This document shows, in pieces, positions 28,364-36,705 of a stretch of 64,000 bases of DNA; positions within the stretch are counted from its first letter, which is position 1; the number at the start of each line of letters is the position of its first letter. The notes under the pieces were generated by a model. It saw nothing but the letters and a program-made list of their open reading frames with translations, made no database searches and was not told the origin of the DNA. This stretch comes from Oscillatoria princeps RMCB-10 (GTDB lineage: Bacteria > Cyanobacteriota > Cyanobacteriia > Cyanobacteriales > Oscillatoriaceae): contig JAHHHT010000001.1 in the NCBI GenBank assembly GCA_019359235.1, positions 1-64,000 of the forward strand. The letters are read 5' to 3'. A program made the translations under genes and the position numbers.

Positions 28364-28397
28364 AGAAACCCGGTTTCTTTAAGAAACCGGGTTTCTC
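28364..28397. repeat. AGAAACCCGGTTTCTT palindrome, double unit
   Basis: Facing pair AGAAACCCGGTTTCTT and AAGAAACCGGGTTTCT, 30 bases downstream of the frameshifted MazF gene's ancestral stop. Can form a long hairpin. Confidence 0.85.
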
Positions 28398-28426
28398 AGT
28401 ACCTCACTAATATGAGAGACGCTATA

Positions 28427-28769
28427 TCACAAATTGGTGATGTTCAGGACAATTGCCAGCGCCCTGGAGATTTCTTGCATGGCTGTGTCAGAAATCCGTC
28501 CTGTGCACCAGCCGCTGTTCGGAGACAGAAGACACCTGAAATGTATCTACTGCTGAAGGCTTAGTTAAACCATTCTCAGCACTGGGTTCCAGCCGCACCA
28601 TCCAATCTCTGCCGGCATATTGCTCCTGCCATTTAGTGATGGGGACAATGACCTTGAGTGGCAAAATTCCAATTGAATCTTGACTCACGATTACAGCAGG
28701 ACGTGTTTTGCCGATTTCAGCGCCCACTGCTGGCTCGAGTTTGACTAGCCAGACTTCACCTCTGCGCAT
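28427..28769 (-). pseudogene. MazF/PemK toxin with C-terminal frameshift
   Basis: The minus-strand frame from 28769 gives an MazF/PemK endoribonuclease: MRRGEVWLVKLEPAVGAEIG, KTRPAVIVSQDS, VIVPIT and the late VDTFQVSSVSEQRLVH, then stops early at 28488 after RTDF. In the next frame the missing family C-terminus continues at once: GRISDTAMQEISRALAIVLN, ending at 28427. A 1-base insertion or 2-base deletion near 28505 explains it; 343 bases span both parts, one more than 114 codons. The catalytic N-terminal part is intact, so loss of function is likely but not certain. Confidence 0.8.
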
Positions 28770-29037
28770 TAACTTCTACCCCGCCGCTCAGATAGTCATC
28801 TTCAGAGTCGTAATAGTCCTCACTGTCAGGCGACCACAAATCTTCTAGCGCACTTCCAGGCATATAATCTGGGAGTGCCGCTTCAGCCGCTGCTGCTAGT
28901 CGCTGCTCTTGCTGGGCTTTGAGCTTTGCTTTCTGTTGGATCTCTTCCCGCATCAACCGCAAGGCAGTTTCGGCAATTTCTAACCGCTCTTGGGCTGTCA
29001 GCTGCTTGAGTGCTTCTAATATTTCGGTTTTTGTCAT
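28756..29037 (-). CDS. Antitoxin partner of MazF/PemK
   Basis: 93 residues: helical MTKTEILEALKQLTAQERLE and IAETALRLMREEI, a Gln/Lys/Ala coiled stretch, then an acidic tail (SPDSEDYYDSEDDYLSGGVE). This layout is common to cyanobacterial antitoxins that precede PemK-like toxins; the acidic tail probably occupies the toxin's RNA groove. Overlaps the toxin start by 14 bp. The antitoxin is intact although the toxin is frameshifted. Confidence 0.82.
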   Translation of the reverse strand: MTKTEILEALKQLTAQERLEIAETALRLMREEIQQKAKLKAQQEQRLAAAAEAALPDYMPGSALEDLWSPDSEDYYDSEDDYLSGGVEVNAQR

Positions 29038-29310
29038 CGGTCCCTCTCATGGAACACGGGGGCGGTTTCTCTTGTTTATTATTATATCTCAACTGTGAAG
29101 TTTGGCAAGCACACCGGCTTGCGGGGGCGAGGGAATGCCCTCTGCGGGAGAGTTACGGGCGATATGCCAGGAGTTGCACAGGCAAGATGCCTGTGCTGCA
29201 ATAGCCAGCTGAGATGCCGGTGGGGAAATAGGAATTGAACCGCCATAGACGCGCTTTCTCGGCTTCCCGTAGGGTAGACGCTGAGGGCGAAGAGAAGAGG
29301 GGAGGACAAT

Positions 29311-29470
29311 TACTATAACTCAAGTTGCTGCCTACAAGTCTAAGCATCCAGATCCCCCCAAACCCCCCTTAAAAAGGGGGGCTTTGAGAATGTCCCCCCC
29401 TTTTTGAAGGGGGGCTAGGGGAGGATCTCGCCTGACTCACTGCGTGCGTAGCAACTTGGGTTACTATAGT
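29311..29470. mobile_element. MITE-like nested palindrome
   Basis: 160 bases with terminal inverted repeats: left TACTATAACTCAAGTTGC (29311-29328), right GCAACTTGGGTTACTATAGT (29451-29470). Inside is a second inverted repeat, GATCCCCCCAAACCCCCCTT facing AAGGGGGGCTAGGGGAGGATC-type sequence, with further C/G arms. No transposase. The structure suggests a non-autonomous element; a clear target duplication is not visible. A related CCCTCCCTTAAAAAGGGGAG piece is inside the CHAT gene near 54355. Confidence 0.65.
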
Positions 29471-29473
29471 GTA

Positions 29474-29953
29474 TCAGCCAGAGAAACTATCTACGAGGTG
29501 AAATTCGTCGGCTCGCTCGCTAAGTTTCAGACTGGCCACACCGGCTTGAGCAAAAACGATGACCTTTTTTCCCCTGGCTTGCAGAAAGCGAACTGAGTTT
29601 ATGTAGTCCCCATCGCCGGTGACAAGGATGACTGCAGTCAGAGAGGGGTTCTTCTCAACCTCGCTTTGACAGTCAGCCATCAATTTTTTATCGACACTGT
29701 TTTTGGCGCTATCGGGGACATCAATACAGTCAAACCCGAGACGGTACAGAACTTTTTCAAATTTCTGGGATGCCAAACGCCATTTGGCGTAAGCCCTTTG
29801 AGTGCCGGCACACCCGCGAGAGTTAGCGAAGTCCATCAGCAGCTTGGCTTGATGAGGAGTGACTTTGACGTTCTCACAATCCCAATAAATCGAGATTAGA
29901 GGTTTTGGCTGCTTAGTTGGCCATTCAGTGGCTTGGTGAAGTTTTGTTTTCAT
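29474..29953 (-). CDS. NYN domain ribonuclease-like protein
   Basis: 159 residues of the NYN/DUF88 (LabA-like) family, a PIN-related RNase fold. The acidic metal site is complete: Asp25 and Asn28 in YWDCENV, Asp88 and Asp94 in DKKLMADC, Asp114 and Asp116 in VTGDGDYINSV; GKKVIVFAQ (128-136) is the last core strand. It is downstream of the HNH gene by 17 bp on the same strand and divergent from the NACHT gene. Could act in RNA turnover or defence. Confidence 0.9.
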   Translation of the reverse strand: MKTKLHQATEWPTKQPKPLISIYWDCENVKVTPHQAKLLMDFANSRGCAGTQRAYAKWRLASQKFEKVLYRLGFDCIDVPDSAKNSVDKKLMADCQSEVEKNPSLTAVILVTGDGDYINSVRFLQARGKKVIVFAQAGVASLKLSERADEFHLVDSFSG

Positions 29954-29970
29954 AATGAATTAGTGGGAAG

Positions 29971-30189
29971 CTAAATGCTGTTATGGCGGGAATGGTTGCA
30001 GTGGTAGCAGGCGAGTCGCAGGTTTTCGATGGCGTTGGTTCCGCCATCGCGCTTGGCAAGCAGATGTTCGATGGTCATTTGTTCGCGGGTGAGGTGCTTG
30101 CCGCAATAGCAACAGTAGTGGCCATACTGGGCGATGAGTCTTTCCCTTTTGTTGTGCTTTGTCCGGGGTGTCATGTTGGCCATATTCAC
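29971..30189 (-). CDS. Small HNH endonuclease
   Basis: 72 residues (start may be Met3 or Met6). Complete HNH/zinc-ribbon core: CCYCGK (26-31), MTIEHLLAKRDGGTNAIENL with His42 and Asn56, and CYHCNHS (61-67). Size matches free-standing HNH proteins found in phages and accessory regions. It leads the HNH-NYN pair and shares a 152-bp divergent upstream region with the NACHT gene. Confidence 0.9.
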   Translation of the reverse strand: MNMANMTPRTKHNKRERLIAQYGHYCCYCGKHLTREQMTIEHLLAKRDGGTNAIENLRLACYHCNHSRHNSI

Positions 30190-30341
30190 GGCTCCTGTTT
30201 CAGGTTAAGTTCCATTTCCACTATCGGGCAGAATCTCTAGGGCTGTTTCTGCGTAAGGGTTCTGGACTGTGTTTCTTATGTCCGTTTTATGTATGACTTC
30301 TGAGCGTGGGTGTAAAATAGGCAAAAAGTTGTAACTGTGAT

Positions 30342-32609
30342 ATGGCTAAACAGGTAGGGGTAGGGCGCTCACTGAAAGCATCGACCGAGGGCATCAATCG
30401 CGCCAACGGCGCTCTGCTAAGGTTTCCGAGTAAAGAACACTTGGCAGATGAGCTGCAAATGTCTCGCTCAACAGTCCAGAAATTTTTTGCCGGTAAACCT
30501 GTTCAACGGGAATACTTCCACAAGATTTGCGAAAAACTGGAACTGCCTTGGCAAGACATTGCCGATTTCCCCAAGGATGCTGAACCGGCACCGGCAGAGG
30601 AGGCGCTGGACACCGGCACCGACATCGACGCCCTAGTGCGAGAGGTGCGGGAGAAGGTGCGCGACACCATCCAAGAGGGGTGCGGGACAATGCGGGTGCT
30701 GGACATGTCCCAGCCTATCGGGTTGAACGAGATTTACACCGCTGTCAACATTCTGGAGAAAATCACTGGAAACCAGCGGCGGGAGATTCCTGACCTGCTG
30801 CAAGGCTGTACCCCAGAAAACTTTGACCGCTTGGGACTAAGCAAAGTTACTCAAGAACGAGTGCCCGGACTACAAGCGGTTGAGAAATACTCCAAGCTGA
30901 TTGTTTTGGGTAAGCCGGGGGCGGGGAAGACTACCTTTCTGAAGCATTTAGCTATTCAGTGCAATGGGGGTGAGTTTCAAGCTAATCGCGTCCCTATTTT
31001 TATCCCCCTCAAGGACTTTGCGGAAGCTGAAGGACAACCGGACTTACTGAAATACACCACTCAGCTGTTTGCTCCTTACAGCGTTGCAGAAGCTGAACTG
31101 CAACATCTGTTGCGCCACGGCAAAGCGGTGATTTTACTCGATGGGCTGGATGAAGTCAGAAACAAGGACAATGACCGCGTTTTAAAGCGGATTCGAGATT
31201 TTTCTGACCAGTTCTACAGGAATCAATTTGTGATGACATGCCGCATTGCCGCACGGGAATACACTTTTGATAAGTTCACCGAGGTTGAAGTTGCCGATTT
31301 TGATGACCGGCAGATTGCCGAATTCGCCCAAAAATGGTTTCAGGCTAAAGACCCAGCTAAACCGGAGAAGTTAATTGAAAAGCTGGAAGAACATCAGCCA
31401 ATTAAAGAACTGGCAACCAATCCGCTGCTGCTGACCCTGCTTTGCTTGGTGTTTGAGGAATCGGCTGACTTTCCCTCAAATCGGTCAGAGCTTTATAAGG
31501 AAGGTCTGGACATCCTGCTGAAAAAATGGGATGCCAAGCGCGGGATTGAGCGAGACAAGGTTTACAAAAATATATCCCTGCAGCGCAAGGAAGATTTACT
31601 CTGTCAAATCGCCCTGACGACCTTTGAGCGGGGTGACTATTTCTTTAAGCAGAAAGAACTAGAGCAGCACATTGCCGGTTACATCCGCAACTTACCGGAT
31701 GCCCAAACAGACCCGGAGGCATTGCAGGTGGATAGTGAAGCGGTGCTGAAATCCATTGAAGCGCAGCATGGGTTATTGGTGGAACGGGCGCGGGGCATTT
31801 ACTCTTTCTCTCACCTGACGTTTCAGGAGTATTTCACGGCTAGAAAGATTTTCACCAGTTCTGAACCACAGGCATTAGAGAAGGCTTTGCAAAGTCTGGT
31901 CAGCCACATCAGCGATAAACGCTGGCGGGAAGTCTTTTTGCTAACAGCTGGGATGTTGCAGCCCGCTGATTACCTGTTGCAGTTAATGAAACAGCAGGTT
32001 GACGCGCTTGTTGCTGATGAAAAATTCCAGCCGTTGCTGAAATGGGTGAGTGAGAAATCCCTTTTAGTTGAGGCACCCTACAAACCCGCAACTGTCCGCA
32101 TCTTTTATCTAGCCCTTGCTCTTGACTTTACCGTTGACCTTAACTTTTCCCGTGACCGTGCCTTTAGCCTTGACCTTGACCGCGCCCTTACCCGTGCTTT
32201 TAAGCGTGCCCTTGCATGTAACTTTGATAATGCCTTTGATAGTGCCTTTGAGCGTGCCATTACTCGTGCGCACAAGCTCGCTCCTGAACTTGAGCGTTCG
32301 CTTCAACAACTTAAAGCTCAAGTTCCTGACCCAACAAAAGAAAACAAGACTGCAGGGCAAGGATCAACCGGTCAAGCTTGGACTGAGCAATTAAAAGCCG
32401 TGATGCTTGAGCATCGCAATATTGGTCACGATTGGCCGTTCAGCAAGCCGCAGCAGAAAGCACTGAAGCAATATCACGATGCCAACAAATTGCTGCAGGA
32501 TTGCCTCAAGAGCGATTGCTACGTCACGCGGGACCTGCGAGAGCAGATAGAGAAAACCTTATTATTACCATTACTGCCCCTCCCCGAAAACCACCCGCCA
32601 CGACCGTAG
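30342..32609 (+). CDS. HTH-NACHT NTPase with DRAL-type repeats
   Basis: 755 residues, STAND-class NTPase. An N-terminal helix-turn-helix-like unit (about 28-75, LADELQMSRSTVQKFFAGK), then NACHT: Walker A GKPGAGKT (190-197), Walker B ILLDGLDEV (264-272), ATNPLLLTLLC (358-368), and winged-helix-end FSHLTFQEYFTAR (489-501). Residues 587-646 are a degenerate repeat of F/L-x-R-A and D-F/L units (SRDRAFSLDLDRALTRAFKR) encoded by imperfect tandem DNA. The C-terminal 90 residues are helical. Bacterial NACHT proteins include antiphage effectors; there is no known nuclease or protease effector domain here. Cyanobacteria carry many such genes of unknown role. Confidence 0.92.
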   Translation: MAKQVGVGRSLKASTEGINRANGALLRFPSKEHLADELQMSRSTVQKFFAGKPVQREYFHKICEKLELPWQDIADFPKDAEPAPAEEALDTGTDIDALVREVREKVRDTIQEGCGTMRVLDMSQPIGLNEIYTAVNILEKITGNQRREIPDLLQGCTPENFDRLGLSKVTQERVPGLQAVEKYSKLIVLGKPGAGKTTFLKHLAIQCNGGEFQANRVPIFIPLKDFAEAEGQPDLLKYTTQLFAPYSVAEAELQHLLRHGKAVILLDGLDEVRNKDNDRVLKRIRDFSDQFYRNQFVMTCRIAAREYTFDKFTEVEVADFDDRQIAEFAQKWFQAKDPAKPEKLIEKLEEHQPIKELATNPLLLTLLCLVFEESADFPSNRSELYKEGLDILLKKWDAKRGIERDKVYKNISLQRKEDLLCQIALTTFERGDYFFKQKELEQHIAGYIRNLPDAQTDPEALQVDSEAVLKSIEAQHGLLVERARGIYSFSHLTFQEYFTARKIFTSSEPQALEKALQSLVSHISDKRWREVFLLTAGMLQPADYLLQLMKQQVDALVADEKFQPLLKWVSEKSLLVEAPYKPATVRIFYLALALDFTVDLNFSRDRAFSLDLDRALTRAFKRALACNFDNAFDSAFERAITRAHKLAPELERSLQQLKAQVPDPTKENKTAGQGSTGQAWTEQLKAVMLEHRNIGHDWPFSKPQQKALKQYHDANKLLQDCLKSDCYVTRDLREQIEKTLLLPLLPLPENHPPRP

Positions 32610-32840
32610 GGTCAAACCCCCTGGGAGGTCTGACCCCTCTGGTGCGCCCGTCCTCAGGGCGTTAAGCTGCGATAAACTGTAAGTGCGCTGAACATCATAT
32701 CTGCCGCCGGCACAGCGCCAGCCCGCCCGAAATGGCCCGAAAGCTGCCGGTGTGGCAAACGAGCAAAGAGGGAAATAATGCACGCACACTCATCGAATAT
32801 TAGGCAAAACCGCCGGGAACTTCCTGCAGAATATGCGTCT

Positions 32841-33380
32841 ATGAGGAAAGTTCTATTTATCTTAGGCGAATTGAGCGAGCGCGATCTCGATTGGTTGCTC
32901 GCCACCGGCAGCCGGCAGGAAATCGCCGCCGGCACCGTCCTCATCCAAGAAGGAGAGCCCATCGATGCCCTTTACATCGTACTCGATGGCACCTTAATGG
33001 TTTCTATCGCCGCTCTAGGAGGTAGAGAGATCTCCAAAATCGGCTGCGGCGAAGTCTTGGGAGAAATGTCCTTTGTGGACGAGCGCCCGCCGGCTGCTAC
33101 AGTCAAAGCGATTGAAAACACCGTCGTGCTGGCCATCCCCAGACAGCCACTCACAGAAAAACTTGAACAGGACGTACTTTTTGCCCTCCGCTTTTATCGG
33201 GCGATCACCAAATTTCTTTCCACCCGACTGCGGGGTGCAGTCAGTTGGTTCAGCGATGACAGAGACTTGCCACTCCATCCAGAAGCCCGAGCCGGCGAAC
33301 CAGCCCTGCAGCCTCCAGATGACATGGCTTTGGCCACGGCCAGATTTGACCACATCCTCAACCGCCTGAAGGGAAATTAA
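32841..33380 (+). CDS. Cyclic-nucleotide-binding-fold protein, copy 1
   Basis: 179 residues from MRKVLFILGELSERDLDW; the longer upstream frame is not kept because the paralogue at 36169 starts at the same point. One cNMP-binding beta-roll (about 15-120): GTVLIQEGEPIDALYIVLDG and CGEVLGEMSFVDERPPAATV, then a helical tail (RFYRAITKFLSTRLRG). There is no CRP helix-turn-helix. In the phosphate cassette the usual PRAA is RPPAA, so the phosphate-binding Arg is displaced and nucleotide binding is doubtful. Probably a cytosolic regulatory protein. Confidence 0.85.
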   Translation: MRKVLFILGELSERDLDWLLATGSRQEIAAGTVLIQEGEPIDALYIVLDGTLMVSIAALGGREISKIGCGEVLGEMSFVDERPPAATVKAIENTVVLAIPRQPLTEKLEQDVLFALRFYRAITKFLSTRLRGAVSWFSDDRDLPLHPEARAGEPALQPPDDMALATARFDHILNRLKGN

Positions 33381-34693
33381 CAATTAACAACTGACAATTA
33401 ACAATCAACTATCAAAAAAGACAGCTGTACCGGCACATCCGCGCTCCAGCGTTTTGGCCGGCAAGTGATGTCAGTAAGCCACAATTATTGCCAAAATCTC
33501 TTTTTTTGCCCGTGAAAAATATCAAGTCCGCTGGCCATCGCTGTTGCGGGGTGAGGGGGCGGGTTCCCTCACACCCCCAGTTGCGCCTTAAATATAGCCT
33601 GCAAACCCGCCAATACTTGGCAGGGGAGCGGCGGGTTACCTCACACCCCAAGCTCTGACTTGAAAATGTTTGTAGTTGGGCTTTAGCCCAATCGGCGGGC
33701 CTCGTAGGAGCGCATAATTTTCATCGGTGGCGGTGTGCGCCGTTCCGAAGCGACTGCCTTAAATATAGCCGGTAAACCCGCCAATACTTGGCACGGGAGG
33801 GGCGGGTTTACGGCAGACCTTCGCTGTCTCACAACGCTCTCGGGTGCCCCCTCCCCTATAACGAGATCGAGGCAACAAAACGTGAAACAAAACGCGAGAT
33901 GAATCGTCTTCTCTCACATCCTGATAATTGCCCACAATTCACTTGTCTCCTTCCCTCCCGAAAGGGCACCGCGCCGTTCCGGGGACACAGGGCTATTAAT
34001 GAATCCGCCTTATCGGCACATCCGCCTTCAAATCCGTGCTGTGCGCCTCCCCCCTCGCCTTAATGTCAGGTATTCACACAAACGTGATATCAGTCCTCTG
34101 CCATTCCCCGTGAGTAAATTTTCTCAGCCCTCTGTCCTCGCACTGCCGGCGAGCAAAAGGCGGATTCCACAGGCGGATGCGAGAGTGAGTTCGTTTGTGT
34201 TACAATAATTGGCAAGAGCTTGGGGCATCCCTCTTGTAGAGACGCGATAAATCGCGTCTGCCTCTTCAGGCAGAGACGCGATAAATCGGGCCTGTATCGG
34301 GGGAGGGAAAAATTAATCAGGAGCAACTAACCGGAATTGATAGGACAGGCGGGACGGGTGCCGGTATCGCAGGCACCGGCCACAGCCAAAATAGCTGTTT
34401 TCAAAGACAGGCGAGACGCCTGTCTTGCCGTCCCACAAACGTCACAGAGAGCGGGGGTGATAGGAAGAAGGTTCGCCGGCAGGGATTAGATGTATAGGGG
34501 GCGAGAAATCTAGCACTCACCGGCGCTACCCAGAAATGCAACCAGCCGGCCTGCCTAGAAATACAAGCTAAAAAGCGAGCTCTTAGGAATCAAGAACTCT
34601 GGTGGAACGTTTTCACCGATTTTCATGTCTAATTAAATACGAGCTTAGCAAAACTGGCTCCAATAACAAAGGCGTCTCCCAAGGGAGCTATCT
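33381..34693. other. Long intergenic region with mixed repeats
   Basis: 1.3 kb without a supported gene. 33376-33413: AATTAACAATTAACAA-type heptamers. 33586-33630 and 33761-33808: direct repeats of CCTTAAATATAGCC followed by AAACCCGCCAATACTTGGCA. 33671-33690: one GTTGGGCTTTAGCCCAA unit. 34234-34290: two TAGAGACGCGATAAATCGCG-type palindromes. 34400-34425: GACAGGCGAGACGCCTGTC. Short frames here have no protein-like features. Confidence 0.65.
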
Positions 34694-35371
34694 ATGTTCA
34701 AGAACAATAAATGGCAATCTAAAACCGCTGTCCTGATGGCACTGGCAATCAGTGCCGCTGCCGGTGCGCCAATGCTCGCATCAGCGCCGGCGGCGGCGAA
34801 AGGCAGGCCCTACCAGACGGGGCAGTGGAACGCACCGCGCCCGACCTATTCAACAGTCAGCGTTCCTTACGGGACGGTGATTTCAGTCACTTACGACGAG
34901 GGAGATAAAATCCTTCTCAAGCGGGACGAAACGATGCCCCTGACCCTGAAAGTGGCCGAAAATATCACATCCCCCTCAGGAAGCGTTTTGATCCCAGCCG
35001 GCAGTGACATCGTGGGCCAGCTGCAACCGGCGGAAGACGGCTCTCAGTTTGTGGCCCAAGAGCTGGTGCTGCGCAATGGCCGGCGCTTGCGGCTGGACGC
35101 GCGCTCTGAGGTGGTGACAAAAACTGAAAAAATTGACCGGGGTGCCAGTACCAATCAGGTGTTAAAAGGTGCCGTCATCGGTGCGGCAGCCGCCACTGCC
35201 ATTGCCGCCATCACCGGCGATCGCGCCATTGCCACTGAAGAAGTCCTCGGCGGTGCCGGTCTGGGTGCCATCGGCGGGCTGGTGTTCGGTCGCAAAAAAG
35301 TCGAGCTGATCAGCATCAATCCCGAGAACGACTTAGATCTCACCTTGCGCTCTCCCTTGGCCCTGCGCTAG
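34694..35371 (+). CDS. Secreted protein sharing C-domain with SLH protein
   Basis: 225 residues. Signal peptide about 1-36 (LMALAISAAAGAPMLASAPA, cleavage near AAAKG). The mature domain (about 52-225) is beta-rich: VPYGTVISVTYDEGDKILLK, LKVAENITSP, IPAGSDIVGQL, QFVAQELVLRNGRRL, a Gly/Ala-rich AAAATAIAAITGDRAIATEE, ending NDLDLTLRSPLALR. The same domain forms the C-terminal half of the SLH protein at 37642. Role unknown, envelope location inferred. It follows a cNMP-fold gene, as does its paralogue. Confidence 0.82.
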   Translation: MFKNNKWQSKTAVLMALAISAAAGAPMLASAPAAAKGRPYQTGQWNAPRPTYSTVSVPYGTVISVTYDEGDKILLKRDETMPLTLKVAENITSPSGSVLIPAGSDIVGQLQPAEDGSQFVAQELVLRNGRRLRLDARSEVVTKTEKIDRGASTNQVLKGAVIGAAAATAIAAITGDRAIATEEVLGGAGLGAIGGLVFGRKKVELISINPENDLDLTLRSPLALR

Positions 35372-35391
35372 GGCTGACAGCAGCAGGCGAT

Positions 35392-35421
35392 TTGCTAACA
35401 TCTTCCAAGTTATGCTATACT
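35392..35421 (+). promoter_or_regulatory. Promoter of the candidate ncRNA
   Basis: TTGCTA (35392-35397), 18-bp spacer, TATACT (35416-35421), with an extended upstream TATGC. Predicted start near 35427-35429. There is no coding sequence downstream before the terminator at 35704. Confidence 0.7.
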
Positions 35422-35426
35422 TTGCT

Positions 35427-35604
35427 CAAAACAGTCGCCTGAACCTGAGAACCAAAGGCAGGTGGCTGCTCTGAAAAGCGCCACTTTAGCCCGAAATCAA
35501 GGGTGAGTGGACATTGTGCTCGCGGTATTTTCCTGCGGGCATTGGTTGATACGCCTTGGTTGAGAGAATCTCTCAGCTTATGTATTTGTTAGCGACTGTC
35601 AAAG
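35427..35604 (+). ncRNA. Structured ncRNA candidate, possibly 6S RNA
   Basis: A good promoter precedes a stretch closed by an 8-bp perfect stem, ACAGTCGC (35431-35438) with GCGACTGT (35592-35599). Inside are hairpins GTGGC/GCCAC (35462-35484), GCTCGCGG/CTGCGGGC (35518-35540) and GAGAG-AAT-CTCTC (35562-35574). The start about 3 bases before the stem, the length of about 178 nt and a long stem-bubble-stem fold fit 6S RNA, which has to be present in the genome. A long stretch follows to the terminator at 35704, so the primary transcript may be longer and processed. Identification as 6S is tentative. Confidence 0.5.
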
Positions 35605-35703
35605 GTTGTTAGCAAAAAAGTATCGGTCGGAGCACAGCGCCGGCACTCGCCGCACTCGCCGCAAAATTGAACCCAGATAGACAGCCGGCAATGGCACAGA
35701 CGC

Positions 35704-35739
35704 CGGGGCACCTCTTGTGGGTGCCCCGATATTTTTTTT
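35704..35739 (+). terminator. Rho-independent terminator
   Basis: 9-bp stem CGGGGCACC (35704-35712) / GGTGCCCCG (35720-35728), 7-base loop, then ATATTTTTTTTC. It ends the transcript of the ncRNA candidate and/or the upstream secreted-protein gene. Confidence 0.88.
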
Positions 35740-36168
35740 CAGGGCAAGTGTGCGCAACCCCCAGTCGCGTCCGCACAAGGCCGGGCAACTCTTAAAATCA
35801 TATAAAATTCGCTTAAATACTTACAATTTATCTGTAGGTGCGAGGGTGAGATCGCCCTGCAAATCCTAAGCCGGAAGGGCAGCACACCCCAGTTTCGCGC
35901 CGCTAACCGTAAAAAGTAATAAAAGCAATTAAACGGATATTTTTCAGTATAATTATGTGGGGACGCAACTGGGCGTCCTGCAGTCCCGCTTTCGGAGGCC
36001 AAGTCAGGCAGCCGGTGTGGCAGTGCCCAGCCCGAAATCAGGACAGCCCCCCACCAATAAAAGCAGGCGGCGGTACGGAGCGTTCAAACAAGCAAGCCAA
36101 GGGCAGTATAAGCGAATATAAAAATTAAGCGATAAAAACGGCAAACAGCCTTCTGTGAGGGGTCAGCC
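35740..36168. other. Intergenic, nothing recognised
   Basis: 430 bases between the terminator and the second cNMP-fold gene. A/T-rich around 35785-35830 and 35915-35955 (possible promoter region), with no family repeat or gene recognised. GAGGGG lies 9 bases before the next start. Confidence 0.4.
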
Positions 36169-36705
36169 ATGAGAAAAATTTTATACATCTTTGGAGAATT
36201 GAGTGACGATGACATCGACTGGATACTGGCAAAGGGCGCGAGAGAGGAAATAGCCGCCGGCACCACACTCATCCGTGAGGGCCAGCCTATCGACAGGCTG
36301 TACCTCGTGCTAGATGGAACCCTGACCGTTTCTGTTGCAGCCCTCAACGACCAGCAGATCGCCCTATTAAGCTGCGGCGACGTGCTCGGAGAAATGTCCT
36401 TCCTCGATTCCCGCCCCCCTTCGGCAACGGTTACAGCTGTAGAAGACTCCCTGGTGCTGTCCCTCCCTCGCTCGCAATTGGCTGAAAAACTGCGTCAGGA
36501 TACCGGCTTTGCCAGCCGGTTTTATCGCGCAGTCGCCATGTTTCTCTCCCACCGGCTCCGGGGTACAGTCGCCCAGCTGGGCTACGGCAAAAACATCGAA
36601 GAGCTCGTACAGGTGGACGGGGAGGAATCCGCTCTCACCGGCAATGCCGCCTTGGCAAGCGCTAGGTTTGACTGGCTGCTCAGACGCCTGAAAAAGGGTT
36701 TGTAG
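36169..36705 (+). CDS. Cyclic-nucleotide-binding-fold protein, copy 2
   Basis: 178 residues, paralogue of the gene at 32841 over its full length (roughly 60% identical by eye): MRKILYIFGELSDDDIDW, LVLDGTLTVSVAAL, CGDVLGEMSFLDSRPPSATV, RFYRAVAMFLSHRLRG. Again one beta-roll and no DNA-binding domain, with RPPSA where canonical cAMP sites have PRAA. The C-terminal ends diverge except for ALASARFDWLLRRLK, also present in copy 1 (ALATARFDHILNRLK), suggesting a conserved docking tail. Confidence 0.85.
   Translation: MRKILYIFGELSDDDIDWILAKGAREEIAAGTTLIREGQPIDRLYLVLDGTLTVSVAALNDQQIALLSCGDVLGEMSFLDSRPPSATVTAVEDSLVLSLPRSQLAEKLRQDTGFASRFYRAVAMFLSHRLRGTVAQLGYGKNIEELVQVDGEESALTGNAALASARFDWLLRRLKKGL

Noticed and set aside
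33788-34208. Small ORFs in the 33.4-34.7 kb gap
   Set aside because: Low-complexity translations across repeats, no ribosome site or family motif.
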